The position numbers and the translations under genes are program-made. Shown here in pieces: positions 43,659 to 52,494 of a DNA stretch of 64,000 nucleotides. Within the stretch, counting starts at the first letter, position 1, and each line of letters starts with the position of its first letter. The stretch is from an uncultured Eubacteriales bacterium (GTDB lineage Bacteria > Bacillota > Clostridia > Peptostreptococcales > Anaerovoracaceae): positions 1 through 64,000 of the forward strand of contig OMXT01000047.1 of assembly GCA_900315125.1 (NCBI GenBank), read 5' to 3'. The notes under the pieces are model-generated. The model made no database searches. It saw nothing but the letters and a program-made list of their open reading frames with translations, and was not told the DNA's origin.

Positions 43659-44783
43659 ATGAGCGAAAGCGAAAATAAAGTCATGACCGCTGAGGACCGT
43701 CCGGTTGCCATTCAGTTTGATCATGTGACAAAGACATATAAACTATATAAGAATGACAAGCAGCGGTTCCACGCCCTTTTTCGGAAGGGTATTCCATGCA
43801 CGGAAGTCAATGCGATCAACGATGTGAACTTTACTATACATGAGAGAGAAGCCGTTGCCCTTTTCGGCAGAAACGGCGCGGGAAAGTCCACGCTTCTGAA
43901 GATGGTCACTCAGGTCACTTATCCAACAGAAGGCGAAGTGAAGGTTAACGGCAGAGTAAGCGCGTTGCTGGAACTGACCGCGGGATTTGACCCGGAGTTC
44001 ACCGGTAGAGAGAATATATACTTTCGCGGCAGTTTGCTGGGTATGACTAGAAAGCAGATACAGGAGAAGGAGAAGAAAATCGTAGATTTCGCCGATCTGG
44101 GCGAATACATGGACCAGCCGGTTCGTACTTACTCCAGCGGAATGCGGGCTCGTCTGGGATTCGCCATAAATGTCAATATCGACCCGGAGATCTTGATCGT
44201 GGATGAAGCGCTGAGCGTTGGAGACCGATCCTTTAGAAAAAAATGTCTGAAAACGGTCAGTGAACTGGTGAATGAACATAATATTACCTTTCTCTTTGTC
44301 ACCCACAGTACACGTACGGCGGCGGATTTCTGCACCAGGGGAATCGTGCTGCGGAAGGGCCAGGTCGTCTATGACGGGCAAATAAGAAGCGCCATCGATT
44401 ACTACGAAGATATGGTGGCAAAAGAAGACGAGGAAAAGAGGATTGCCCGTCTCACAAAACGCCGGAACAATCTGCTGAGAAAGAAAAAGCGAGCGAAACG
44501 CAAGGCGCAGAAAACGGGAAGATCCCTCGAGGAATTTTTCTCTCCGGCTAAGGAAAAGCGTCTGCAGCAGATTACGGAGGAGCTTCTTCAGGAACCCGAA
44601 GAACTTCCTTCTGTTGTCCGTGCGAAAAAAGCAGCCGCAGCAACGGAGAAAGTTAAAAGCCAAATTCCGCAGATGCCGGATCTCTCACAACCGGTGAAAC
44701 AGAGAAGCGGACTGGAGAAGGAAAGGAAAGAACAGCCGGGCAGAGGCCGCGGCTTGGGGAAGGATACAGCACATGCGCAGTAA
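43659..44783 (+). CDS. tagH: Teichoic acid ABC exporter ATP-binding protein TagH/TarH
   Basis: ATPase of the TagGH exporter. 374 residues. Walker A GRNGAGKSTLL (about 70-80), signature YSSGMRARLGFA, Walker B ILIVDEALSVGD, and H-loop FVTHSTR. After the nucleotide-binding domain (to about 245) comes a roughly 125-residue extension, very basic and partly coiled-coil (RRNNLLRKKKRAKRKAQK), then Pro/Gln-rich. TagH proteins often carry C-terminal extensions, though this one is poorly conserved. It overlaps the next gene by 11 bases. Confidence 0.92.
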   Translation: MSESENKVMTAEDRPVAIQFDHVTKTYKLYKNDKQRFHALFRKGIPCTEVNAINDVNFTIHEREAVALFGRNGAGKSTLLKMVTQVTYPTEGEVKVNGRVSALLELTAGFDPEFTGRENIYFRGSLLGMTRKQIQEKEKKIVDFADLGEYMDQPVRTYSSGMRARLGFAINVNIDPEILIVDEALSVGDRSFRKKCLKTVSELVNEHNITFLFVTHSTRTAADFCTRGIVLRKGQVVYDGQIRSAIDYYEDMVAKEDEEKRIARLTKRRNNLLRKKKRAKRKAQKTGRSLEEFFSPAKEKRLQQITEELLQEPEELPSVVRAKKAAAATEKVKSQIPQMPDLSQPVKQRSGLEKERKEQPGRGRGLGKDTAHAQ

Positions 44784-46437
44784 GAAATACCAGGAATTGG
44801 AGCGGAGAAGGCTTGAGGCCGAACGACAGGCAGCACGGGAGAGTTCTCCTGCGCCGGCACCGGATCATTCGGAAAAACAAGAGGCGGTCAGACCAAGTTC
44901 CGCCGGTCAGGATTCTCCGGAGTCAGAATCAAAAGGAAACAGTTTTCAGACGCTGGATGACCTGACAAGTGATGAAGCGGCGAAGGCTGCCGTGGCTCAG
45001 GGCTCAGGGAAGGGAAAAGTGTCCGCAGTCCAGCGCCTGAAAAACATGAAGCGCTGGCAGAAGATCCTGTCTTTGGCCGTGATCGTCGTACTGCTTCTGG
45101 GCGTCGCCGGTTATGCCTTTGTTAACGGACAGCTGAACAAGGTGAAGAAAGATACCCTGGACAAGAAAGATCTGTCCTGCGTGGATGTAGATGGCTATGT
45201 AAACATCGCGCTTCTCGGCGTGGACTCCCGGAGCATGGGCGAAAGTCATCTCAAGGGACATAATACGGACTGCATCATTATCGCCAGCATTAACACGAAA
45301 ACCCAGGATGTGAACCTGATCTCCGTTTACCGCGATACCTATCTGAGGATAAACGGCGGAGATACATATAATAAGGTGAACAGCGCTTATGCCCTGGGCG
45401 GCGCCAAGGGCGCCCTGAAGACGCTGAATCAGGCCATGGACCTGAATGTCAGCAATTACGTGCTGTTCAACTTCAAGATGGTATCTGATCTCGTCGATGA
45501 CGTGGGAGGCATTACCGTCGACGTTCACGGATATGAAATCGATGAATTGAACAAGTACACGAGAGAGACGGCGAAACACCTGGGGAAGAAAAAGTATAAA
45601 CTGGTTACCAAATCCGGCAAGCAAAAGCTGGAAGGTGTACAGGCCGTTTCCTATGGTCGTATCCGCAAAGGAGTCGGGGATGACTTTAAGCGGACAAGCC
45701 GAATGCGTGTAGTTATTAAGAAGGTTACCGCCAAACTGCAGAAGATGAGCATTACAGAACTTCTGGATATTATGGACGACGTGCTGCCCCAGCTGAAGAC
45801 CAGTCTGTCAAATAATGATATGATCGGGCTTGCCCAGAGGCTGGCAGGAATGAAAATCAACAAGAGTGTCGGCTGGCCTTACAACGTGACCACCGGCTAT
45901 CTGGACGGCATATCGTACGTGTTCCCATCGGATCTGGAAGCTAACGTTGTCCGGCTCCACTCGGAGATGTTCGGTCAGGAGGATTATGAAGTGACGGATT
46001 CTGTCAAGACGCAGGCGTCTGTTATCGCAGCAGCATCCGGCGGCACGTCACCGTCTGCGCCGTCAGGGCAGGAAGATGAATTTGGATCATACCAGCAGTA
46101 TGCTCCGTCATCCGGATCATCAGAAAGCGGTTCTTCCGGAAGCAGTTCTTCCGGGAGCAGTTCGTCAGGAAGTTCCTCCAACTCTGGAAGCAGTTCCTCC
46201 GGAAGCAGCAGCGGCGGCAGTTCTTCCGGCGGAAGCAGCTCCGGCGGCGGCAGTTCGTCGGGCGGTGGATCCTCGGATAATGGAGGCGGGAACAGCTCGG
46301 GAGGCGGCAGCTCATCTGGCGGTGGATCCTCGGATAACGGAGGCGGAAGCAGCAGCGGCAGTTCTTCCGGCGGAAGCAGCTCCGGAGGATCATCCGGAGG
46401 CGGCAGTTCAGCGCCGGAATCTTCTGAGTCAGAGTAA
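44773..46437 (+). CDS. LytR-CpsA-Psr (LCP) family wall-polymer ligase with Ser/Gly tail
   Basis: Transfers lipid-linked polymer onto peptidoglycan. 554 residues: a long charged cytoplasmic region (about 1-92), a membrane segment (about 95-117), the LCP domain (about 135-300; LLGVDSRSMGESHLKGHNTD, DCIIIASIN, VYRDTYLRING, VNSAYALGGAKGAL, and the arginine-rich pocket VSYGRIRKGVGDDFKRTSR), and a linker. A low-complexity tail of about 110 residues, almost only Ser and Gly with a few Asp/Asn, ends the protein outside the membrane. Co-transcribed with tagGH. Confidence 0.9.
   Translation: MRSKKYQELERRRLEAERQAARESSPAPAPDHSEKQEAVRPSSAGQDSPESESKGNSFQTLDDLTSDEAAKAAVAQGSGKGKVSAVQRLKNMKRWQKILSLAVIVVLLLGVAGYAFVNGQLNKVKKDTLDKKDLSCVDVDGYVNIALLGVDSRSMGESHLKGHNTDCIIIASINTKTQDVNLISVYRDTYLRINGGDTYNKVNSAYALGGAKGALKTLNQAMDLNVSNYVLFNFKMVSDLVDDVGGITVDVHGYEIDELNKYTRETAKHLGKKKYKLVTKSGKQKLEGVQAVSYGRIRKGVGDDFKRTSRMRVVIKKVTAKLQKMSITELLDIMDDVLPQLKTSLSNNDMIGLAQRLAGMKINKSVGWPYNVTTGYLDGISYVFPSDLEANVVRLHSEMFGQEDYEVTDSVKTQASVIAAASGGTSPSAPSGQEDEFGSYQQYAPSSGSSESGSSGSSSSGSSSSGSSSNSGSSSSGSSSGGSSSGGSSSGGGSSSGGGSSDNGGGNSSGGGSSSGGGSSDNGGGSSSGSSSGGSSSGGSSGGGSSAPESSESE
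46110..46430 (+). repeat. Low-complexity Ser/Gly-coding repeat
   Basis: Encodes the LCP C-terminal tail. Short AGCAGTTCTTCC/GGCGGCAGT-type units recur throughout. The clearest repeat is a 30-base unit at 46261-46290 repeated at 46318-46347 with two mismatches, period 57 bases (19 codons), coding GGGSSDNGGG. Such arrays can change length by slippage. Confidence 0.8.
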
Positions 46438-46448
46438 GGTATGATGAA

Positions 46449-46766
46449 ATGAATATTTTCAGAAGAAGAGAAACGGAAGTTAAAGAAAACGGGGCTGATG
46501 ACGGTTACCGCTGGCGAAACGGAGCCTATCTCTGCACGGTAACGGAGAGCTTTCAGGCAGACCTGCTGGAATCCAAACTGCGCAGTGAAAATATTCCCTG
46601 CCAGAGGAAATATGTGGGATCCAGCAATTATCTGGAGATCGTGTTCGGAAACAGCATGGTCGGATCCATTGAACTCTATGTGCCGGAAGAATGTCTTGAG
46701 GATGCGAGGAACATCATCGTTCCCGTGGATCTGGATGACTGCGAATCCATCAGTACGGGAGAGTAA
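46449..46766 (+). CDS. DUF2007-like small protein
   Basis: 105 residues, cytoplasmic. The central part (about 28-95) has the DUF2007 'putative signal transducing protein' look: YLCTVTESFQADLLESKLRS, then IPCQRKYVGSSNYLEIVFG and a hydrophobic-strand VGSIELYVPEECLEDARNII. Function unknown. It is 11 bases after the LCP gene and last in the operon, before a terminator, so it may be linked to wall-polymer export or simply be carried along. Confidence 0.65.
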   Translation: MNIFRRRETEVKENGADDGYRWRNGAYLCTVTESFQADLLESKLRSENIPCQRKYVGSSNYLEIVFGNSMVGSIELYVPEECLEDARNIIVPVDLDDCESISTGE

Positions 46767-46781
46767 CAATGCTGATGCATT

Positions 46782-46822
46782 ATCCCTTCTTCAGATTTAG
46801 TGCATCTGAGGGAGGGATTTTC
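46782..46822 (+). terminator. Terminator of the tagGH-LCP operon
   Basis: Hairpin ATCCCT-TTCAGAT / ATCTGA-AGGGAT with a short loop, followed by TTTTC. Confidence 0.65.
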
Positions 46823-46997
46823 AATACAGTGCAAATGTAATGTCGTTTATAATTGCGTATATACAATGCCACGTTAATATAGGGCATGTGTCTGACTATT
46901 ACGCGGTGATAGCCGCCCGTTTCATGTCAAGTCTAGTGAAAAAATGCGAAAGCGACAGCAATTATAAACTCACAGCGGACAGCAGAGGAGTGATCAA

Positions 46998-48644
46998 ATG
47001 AAGTTAATCATAGATAAACTTGAGTTCCGGCGAATAATTCTTACTGTAACTGGGCATTTTGAGGGAATATCAGGGAGTGAGGACATCGTATTATACTTTC
47101 AGGAGCAGAGAGGGGATAAGAGATTATTTTTTGACGATGTTAATGTTGGCAAAGATAAATTTAACATCCGGATCAACGTACTTGAAATCTGCAATGAAGC
47201 GCCTGTCCCTTCCGGCAGATGGTATTTATGCGCAGATATAGGTGAAGAAAAAGGGTTGCCGGCTTATGTGTCGGATCGTGTCTACGACCGAATTTATCTT
47301 TCACAATACGATGGGACGCGTACAGACCTTCAGATCGATTATGGACAGAATAATTACTGGCATGGTTTCTCGAGACTTGCACCGAACAAATGGCAGTACT
47401 ATCTTCATGTGGATTATGAAATCCCTGAGCTTATTGAAGGCTTTTTTCCAAATCTTGTTTACAGCATAAAAACGACTGCTCACAGAGCATACCGCAAAGT
47501 CATGAAGCAGGGATTTCAGACATTTTTTAATCTCTGCAACAGACATATCAAGAAGAATGGCAGGCGGGTGTTCTTTACTTCTGCCAGAAGTGCGCAGCTT
47601 TCCGGCAATGAGAAATTCGTTTACGAGCGGATGCTGGAGAGAGGTCTTGATAAAAAATATGATATTTCATTTGACTTCAGGAGCAGCATAACATCCCACA
47701 GATCATTTAAAAACAAATTTGAATTTACATATAAGCTGGCGACAGCAGACTTTATATTCTGTGATGATTATCAGCCTGAATTATACACAAATGACTATAA
47801 TCCCGGAGTTAAGATTATTCAGTTATGGCATGCATGCGGTGCATTTAAAACCATTGGATTTGAGCGGATTGGGGGACATGGTGCTCCAGCGTTTACTACG
47901 CGTATCCATAAATGCTATACACATGTCCCGGTAAGTTCTGATCACTCAGCCGACCATAACGCAGAGGCCTTCTCTATTGACCGACGCAAATTTTATCCTG
48001 TTGGGGTACCAAGAACGGATGTCTTTTTTGATGAAGAATATAAAGCGGCTACGAGAAAGAAGATTATGGAAGCATATCCTTTGCTTAAAGATGCCGGACA
48101 GGTGATTATGTATGCTCCAACCTTCAGAGGGGTAAATGCAAGAGATGCGTACTTTCCCATGCAAATGATAAACTTCCATAAGCTGGGTACGATTCTGAAA
48201 AAAAATAATCAAATAATGCTTATTAAAATGCATCCCTTCGTCAGGCAGAAAGTAGACATACCAGAGGAATTCAGAGATTATTTTATTGATATGACAAGTT
48301 ATCCTGATATCAACGAACTGCTTATGATTACAGATGTTTTGATTACTGACTATTCATCTGTGATATATGAGGCAGCGCTGTTGCGTCTTCCTATGCTTTT
48401 CTATGCCTTTGATCTGGAAAGCTATGTAGATGACAGGGGATTCTATGAACCTTATGAAGATATCGTACCTGGTAAAATTGTAAAAACTCAGATAGAACTA
48501 CTGCGGACAATGGAGGAAAACGATTACCGAAGTGAAAAATTAGATGACTTTCTTAAGAAAAACTTCAATTACCTTGACGGTCATGCGACAGATCGAGTTA
48601 TTGATCTTATCTTTGGAAACGGGGATGGAAACTCTAGAGCATAG
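46998..48644 (+). CDS. CDP-glycerol/CDP-ribitol phosphotransferase family protein (4)
   Basis: 548 residues: an N-terminal non-catalytic domain of about 165 residues (beta-rich appearance), then the catalytic domain with TSARSAQLSGNEKFVYERML, IQLWHACGAFKTIGFERIGG, PVGVPRTDVFF, MYAPTFRGVN, LIKMHPFVR and VLITDYSSVIYEAALLRLPM. The size and the GNEKFVYE element resemble TagF/TarL-type polymerases. GAGGAG lies upstream. A weak -10 (TATAAT 46848-46853) exists in the preceding gap, which holds nothing else recognisable. Confidence 0.82.
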   Translation: MKLIIDKLEFRRIILTVTGHFEGISGSEDIVLYFQEQRGDKRLFFDDVNVGKDKFNIRINVLEICNEAPVPSGRWYLCADIGEEKGLPAYVSDRVYDRIYLSQYDGTRTDLQIDYGQNNYWHGFSRLAPNKWQYYLHVDYEIPELIEGFFPNLVYSIKTTAHRAYRKVMKQGFQTFFNLCNRHIKKNGRRVFFTSARSAQLSGNEKFVYERMLERGLDKKYDISFDFRSSITSHRSFKNKFEFTYKLATADFIFCDDYQPELYTNDYNPGVKIIQLWHACGAFKTIGFERIGGHGAPAFTTRIHKCYTHVPVSSDHSADHNAEAFSIDRRKFYPVGVPRTDVFFDEEYKAATRKKIMEAYPLLKDAGQVIMYAPTFRGVNARDAYFPMQMINFHKLGTILKKNNQIMLIKMHPFVRQKVDIPEEFRDYFIDMTSYPDINELLMITDVLITDYSSVIYEAALLRLPMLFYAFDLESYVDDRGFYEPYEDIVPGKIVKTQIELLRTMEENDYRSEKLDDFLKKNFNYLDGHATDRVIDLIFGNGDGNSRA

Positions 48645-48695
48645 AAATAAGAAAAATAATTTTTCCTGAACGTCTGTTGTCTCTAATAAGAGCAA

Positions 48696-48724
48696 TTGGA
48701 CGTCATGCATTACTATGATATAAT
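48696..48724 (+). promoter_or_regulatory. Promoter of the 48.8-55.3 kb operon
   Basis: TTGGAC at 48696-48701 and TATAAT at 48719-48724 with a 17-base spacer, about 50 bases before the next gene. Confidence 0.6.
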
Positions 48725-48775
48725 CAATTTAGTATAGTTTTCGAAATAGATTAGAATATATGGAGAAGTATGTTT

Positions 48776-50578
48776 ATGAACACATATTCAGAAGAGACAG
48801 TGCAGGAACTCATAGAATTGCACAGCAGATTGAATGAAGAACTTATTAGCGCAACGATAAGCGAAATTTCCTGGGAAAGAATAATCATGCACTTGGAAGT
48901 GCAGATAGAGAGAACCAGACGCTTTGTGGAAGAATATGGAGAAGACAGGGAGCTGCAGTTTTACCTTGTAACCGATTACGCCAGGTCAAATGCATATTTT
49001 GATACGGAAAAGACGGATGACGGCGGCTACGTGATTTCCCTTAATATTACTAATCCTGGTTATTGCAGATGTCTCCCTAAAGGCACATATAAAATTTATA
49101 TTTGTGCTGGGAATGATATTCTGGCAACACCAGAGATTGCGCCTGAACTGGCTCCCTGTCTGGCGGAACGATCACGTGAGTTCATGTACAGCAAGAAAAA
49201 CAGGGCTTATTGCGTTGATTTTTCTATCGCGGAAGATGATTCCGGACTTTATCCTGAGATTCGGGTTATCAATACAAAAGGTGCGGGGATCAAAGCATTC
49301 ACTGAAGCACCAAAGAAGGAGCCCAGTGCGAACTCACAGAAGTTTTTTAATCTTAAACGAGTCCGTAATTATATGACTAAATATTATCATTACGAATCTG
49401 GTAAAGCAGACCGCAGTTTTAATGGTGAGATTCGCAATATTTTATTCATGACAGAGCAAAGCGAGACATTGGGAAGTAATCTTACAAGTGTTATCGATAA
49501 AATGAAAGAGCGGGGTCTGGATAAAGAATATAATATCTTGACATCTGCGCGCTATCAGGTGGAAAAATCATACAGCATGCAGAGCTGGGCCAGTGTAATC
49601 AAGAAGGTCGCAGATGCGGACATGATTTTTCTTGATGACCACTGTCCAATATTTGACTGGCTCACACTGAGCCCGAGAACGACACTGATACAGCTGTGGC
49701 ATGCTGGCGCAGGATTTAAATCTTCGGGATACAGCCGCTGGGGGCACACCGGCTGCCCGGGGCCAGTCAGCTGCCACAGGCAATATGATTATGGAATTTC
49801 AGGAAGCACACGAGTTGCGCATTTTCACTCTGAAGTATTTGGAGTAAATCGCGAAATGCTTTTACCTACTGGAATGCCGCGGATGGACGAGTATCTAAGC
49901 CCAGAATATAGGAAAAGTACAGAAAAACGTTTGAGAGAAGAATTTCCGCTGACAGTTGGAAAGGAAGTTATTCTGTTTGCACCGACATATAGAGGGAAAA
50001 ACAGGGATGCAGCGCATTATCCTTATGAGATGATCGACTTCGATGAACTGTACAAGTTCTGCCGGGAAACTGACAAGGTAGTTCTGTTCAAGATGCACCC
50101 GTGGGTCTCGCAGCCTGTTCCAATCGAGGACAGATTTAAAGATAGATTCATAGATTTGACCGCCTATCCGAATATTAACGACTTATTCTATATTACGGAT
50201 CTGCTTATTACTGACTATTCATCGAATATCTACGAGTATTCCCTGATGAGGCGGCCAATGCTCTTCTATGCTTTTGATAAGATTCAATATGCGTTTTCGA
50301 GAGGCTTTCACAGAGATTATGAGGAAGCTGCACCGGGTCGTATATGTTATGATTTTGAATCACTTATGAGGGCGCTTCGTGAGGAAGATTATCAATTCGA
50401 GAAAGTGGAGAAGTACGTGGATCTGCACTTTGAACATATGGATTCACATGCCTCTGACCGCGTTATAGACTGGTTTATATTAAAACATATTCCCGATGAA
50501 TATGTTAGTAAACTCAAAGAAAGACAGTTGCGGAACGAACAGCTCAAAAGGCTTGATTTCTCAGCCGCAATGGAATAG
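48776..50578 (+). CDS. CDP-glycerol/CDP-ribitol phosphotransferase family protein (5)
   Basis: About 600 residues, the longest of the six. An N-terminal domain of about 215 residues of unknown fold precedes the catalytic domain: LFMTEQSETLGSNLTSVID, IQLWHAGAGFKSSGYSRWG, LPTGMPRMDEYLS, LFAPTYRGKNRDAAHYPYE, FKMHPWVSQ and LLITDYSSNIYEYSLMRRPM. ATG 48776 gives better spacing to GGAG than ATG 48770. It leads a five-gene run ending at 55348. AT-rich composition. Confidence 0.82.
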   Translation: MNTYSEETVQELIELHSRLNEELISATISEISWERIIMHLEVQIERTRRFVEEYGEDRELQFYLVTDYARSNAYFDTEKTDDGGYVISLNITNPGYCRCLPKGTYKIYICAGNDILATPEIAPELAPCLAERSREFMYSKKNRAYCVDFSIAEDDSGLYPEIRVINTKGAGIKAFTEAPKKEPSANSQKFFNLKRVRNYMTKYYHYESGKADRSFNGEIRNILFMTEQSETLGSNLTSVIDKMKERGLDKEYNILTSARYQVEKSYSMQSWASVIKKVADADMIFLDDHCPIFDWLTLSPRTTLIQLWHAGAGFKSSGYSRWGHTGCPGPVSCHRQYDYGISGSTRVAHFHSEVFGVNREMLLPTGMPRMDEYLSPEYRKSTEKRLREEFPLTVGKEVILFAPTYRGKNRDAAHYPYEMIDFDELYKFCRETDKVVLFKMHPWVSQPVPIEDRFKDRFIDLTAYPNINDLFYITDLLITDYSSNIYEYSLMRRPMLFYAFDKIQYAFSRGFHRDYEEAAPGRICYDFESLMRALREEDYQFEKVEKYVDLHFEHMDSHASDRVIDWFILKHIPDEYVSKLKERQLRNEQLKRLDFSAAME

Positions 50579-50641
50579 CATGATGCAAATCTGTAAATTT
50601 GAATTCTAATTATGGCATCGCGTTATGCGGGAGGTAAACCA

Positions 50642-51424
50642 ATGAATATAGCAATGATTTTTGCGGGCGGCAGCGGAGTTCGTATGGGTTCGGGCATCCC
50701 CAAACAGTTTCTGCAGATAAACGGCAAACCGATACTAATTCACACAGTGCAGCTCTTTCAATGGCATGAACTGATCGATAAAATTTATATTTCTACACTG
50801 GAGGATTATATACCCTATGTTGAGGAACTGGTTTCTGAGTATAACCTATCTAAGGTGGCTGCAGTAATCCCGGGGGGCAAAACTGCACAGGATTCAATAT
50901 ATAATTGCCTGGAAAGAGGAATCAGTGAGAATGATCCGGACAGTATTGTACTCCTTCATGACGGCGTCCGGCCCAGCGTTACCTACGACACAATTACAAG
51001 GAATATAGAGACTGCTATTAGTAAAGGCAATGCAATAACATGCACACCCTGCTTTGAAACCATTTTGTTGAGCAATGATGGCGAAACGGTAGGCTCAGTT
51101 CCTTACAGAAAAGATACTTATGCGGCTCAGGCTCCCCAGACTTTCCGCCTGGGAGATATCCTGGAGGCACATAACAGAATAAGAGCTACAGAAAATGGTT
51201 ATGAAAATATGGTCGATGCATGTACGATCTGTACTACATTAGGCATCCCAGTACATATGGTGGAGGGCAACAGAGGGAATATCAAGGTCACTACACCAGA
51301 AGATGTATATATGTTCAGAGCATTGATTCAATACAGCGAAAATGAGCAGACATTCGGTTTTGGTCTGACAAACAGCAGCAATGCAGTACTGAACAGGTTT
51401 ATGAGAAAGAAGACAGAAAAATGA
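50642..51424 (+). CDS. TarI/IspD-family cytidylyltransferase (second copy)
   Basis: 260 residues. Nucleotidyltransferase motifs: MIFAGGSGVRMGSGIPKQFL, VIPGGKTAQDSIYNCLERG, LLHDGVRPSVTYDT, and TYAAQAPQTFRLGDI. It activates an alditol- or sugar-phosphate with CTP. It is clearly distinct from the tarI at 38021-38734 and is paired not with tarJ but with an SDR that overlaps its stop codon (ATGA). The substrate may therefore be ribitol phosphate made elsewhere or a different polyol. Start ATG 50642 with GGGAGG upstream. Confidence 0.8.
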   Translation: MNIAMIFAGGSGVRMGSGIPKQFLQINGKPILIHTVQLFQWHELIDKIYISTLEDYIPYVEELVSEYNLSKVAAVIPGGKTAQDSIYNCLERGISENDPDSIVLLHDGVRPSVTYDTITRNIETAISKGNAITCTPCFETILLSNDGETVGSVPYRKDTYAAQAPQTFRLGDILEAHNRIRATENGYENMVDACTICTTLGIPVHMVEGNRGNIKVTTPEDVYMFRALIQYSENEQTFGFGLTNSSNAVLNRFMRKKTEK

Positions 51425-52491
51425 TCTCGGGAAATCTGGAAGATATCGTATTACAGAAAGACATCGATTCCATTGCAAAGTGGAGTAAATTAGAAAAACT
51501 GGCGGGGAGCACAGTACTGGTCACCGGTGCGACAGGGCTTATTGGCTCTCAGTTGTGCAGGGCACTTCTAAGAGCCAGCGAAACAAGGAATCTCAACATT
51601 CACGTTATAGCAGGTGTAAGAAACAGAGAGAAAGCGGAAAAACTATTGGGATCTTACAAAGGCAGTGGCCTTGAGTTCCTTGAAAGCGACATCATGCAGC
51701 CGATCCGCTGCGACAAAAATGTAGACTATATTATTCATACCGCCAGCCCGACATCCTCCCGTTATTTTGTTTCTCATCCGGTGGAAACTTTGCATCAGGC
51801 GGTCATTGGAAGCGATCAGGTTCTCAAACTGGCATTTGAGAAAAAAGTGCAGTCCATGGTGTACCTGTCATCGCTGGAAGTATATGGAACACCCCAGGGA
51901 CAACCGGCAACTGTCAGTGAAACGGATTATGGATACATAGACCCTTTGAACATCAGAAGCTGTTATTCGGAAGGCAAGCGGGCAGTAGAATGCCTGTGTT
52001 CATCCTATGCTTCAGAATACAGAGTTCCTGTTCGGATTGTGCGTCTGGCTCAGACATTTGGTCCGGGCGTCGAATATAATGACGGCAGAGTATTTGCGGA
52101 ATTCGCACGGAATTTCATTGAGAACAGAGATATTGTTCTGCATACACAAGGCAGAACCGTAAGAAGTTACTGCTATACTGCTGATGCGGTCAAAGCAATA
52201 CTTACTGTGCTGCTTTTCGGTAAAGATGCGGAAGCATATAATGTATGCAACATGGATACAAGCTGCTCTATTTACGAGATGGCGGAGCTTGTATGTAATC
52301 TGGATCCGCAAAAGAAGATCAGTGTTAAGATACAGATACCGGATAATGTCGTTGAATTCGGTTATAATCCAGAGATGGTCATTCGACTTGATACGGATAA
52401 GATTAATGCGCTGGGATGGCATGCAGAGGTAGGGCTGAAGGAAATGTTTGAACGGCTTATTGCCAGCATGCAGCAGAGAAAGGAACTTTAA
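51421..52491 (+). CDS. NAD-dependent epimerase/dehydratase (extended SDR)
   Basis: 356 residues. Rossmann motif VLVTGATGLIGSQLCRALL at about 30-50, IIHTASPTSSRYF, VYLSSLEVYG, an active-site YSEGKRAVE (Tyr-x3-Lys), and VRLAQTFGPGVEYNDGRVF. Closest in style to UDP-glucuronate decarboxylase/dTDP-glucose dehydratase-type enzymes. It overlaps the cytidylyltransferase by 4 bases, implying a joint pathway to a CDP-activated, modified sugar or polyol. The exact product is unknown. Confidence 0.78.
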   Translation: MISGNLEDIVLQKDIDSIAKWSKLEKLAGSTVLVTGATGLIGSQLCRALLRASETRNLNIHVIAGVRNREKAEKLLGSYKGSGLEFLESDIMQPIRCDKNVDYIIHTASPTSSRYFVSHPVETLHQAVIGSDQVLKLAFEKKVQSMVYLSSLEVYGTPQGQPATVSETDYGYIDPLNIRSCYSEGKRAVECLCSSYASEYRVPVRIVRLAQTFGPGVEYNDGRVFAEFARNFIENRDIVLHTQGRTVRSYCYTADAVKAILTVLLFGKDAEAYNVCNMDTSCSIYEMAELVCNLDPQKKISVKIQIPDNVVEFGYNPEMVIRLDTDKINALGWHAEVGLKEMFERLIASMQQRKEL

Positions 52492-52494
52492 ATC

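Noticed and set aside
46110..46430. Periodic repeat that could suggest a CRISPR or minisatellite
   Set aside because: The repeats lie inside an open reading frame as Ser/Gly codons, without unique spacers; they are coding repeats.
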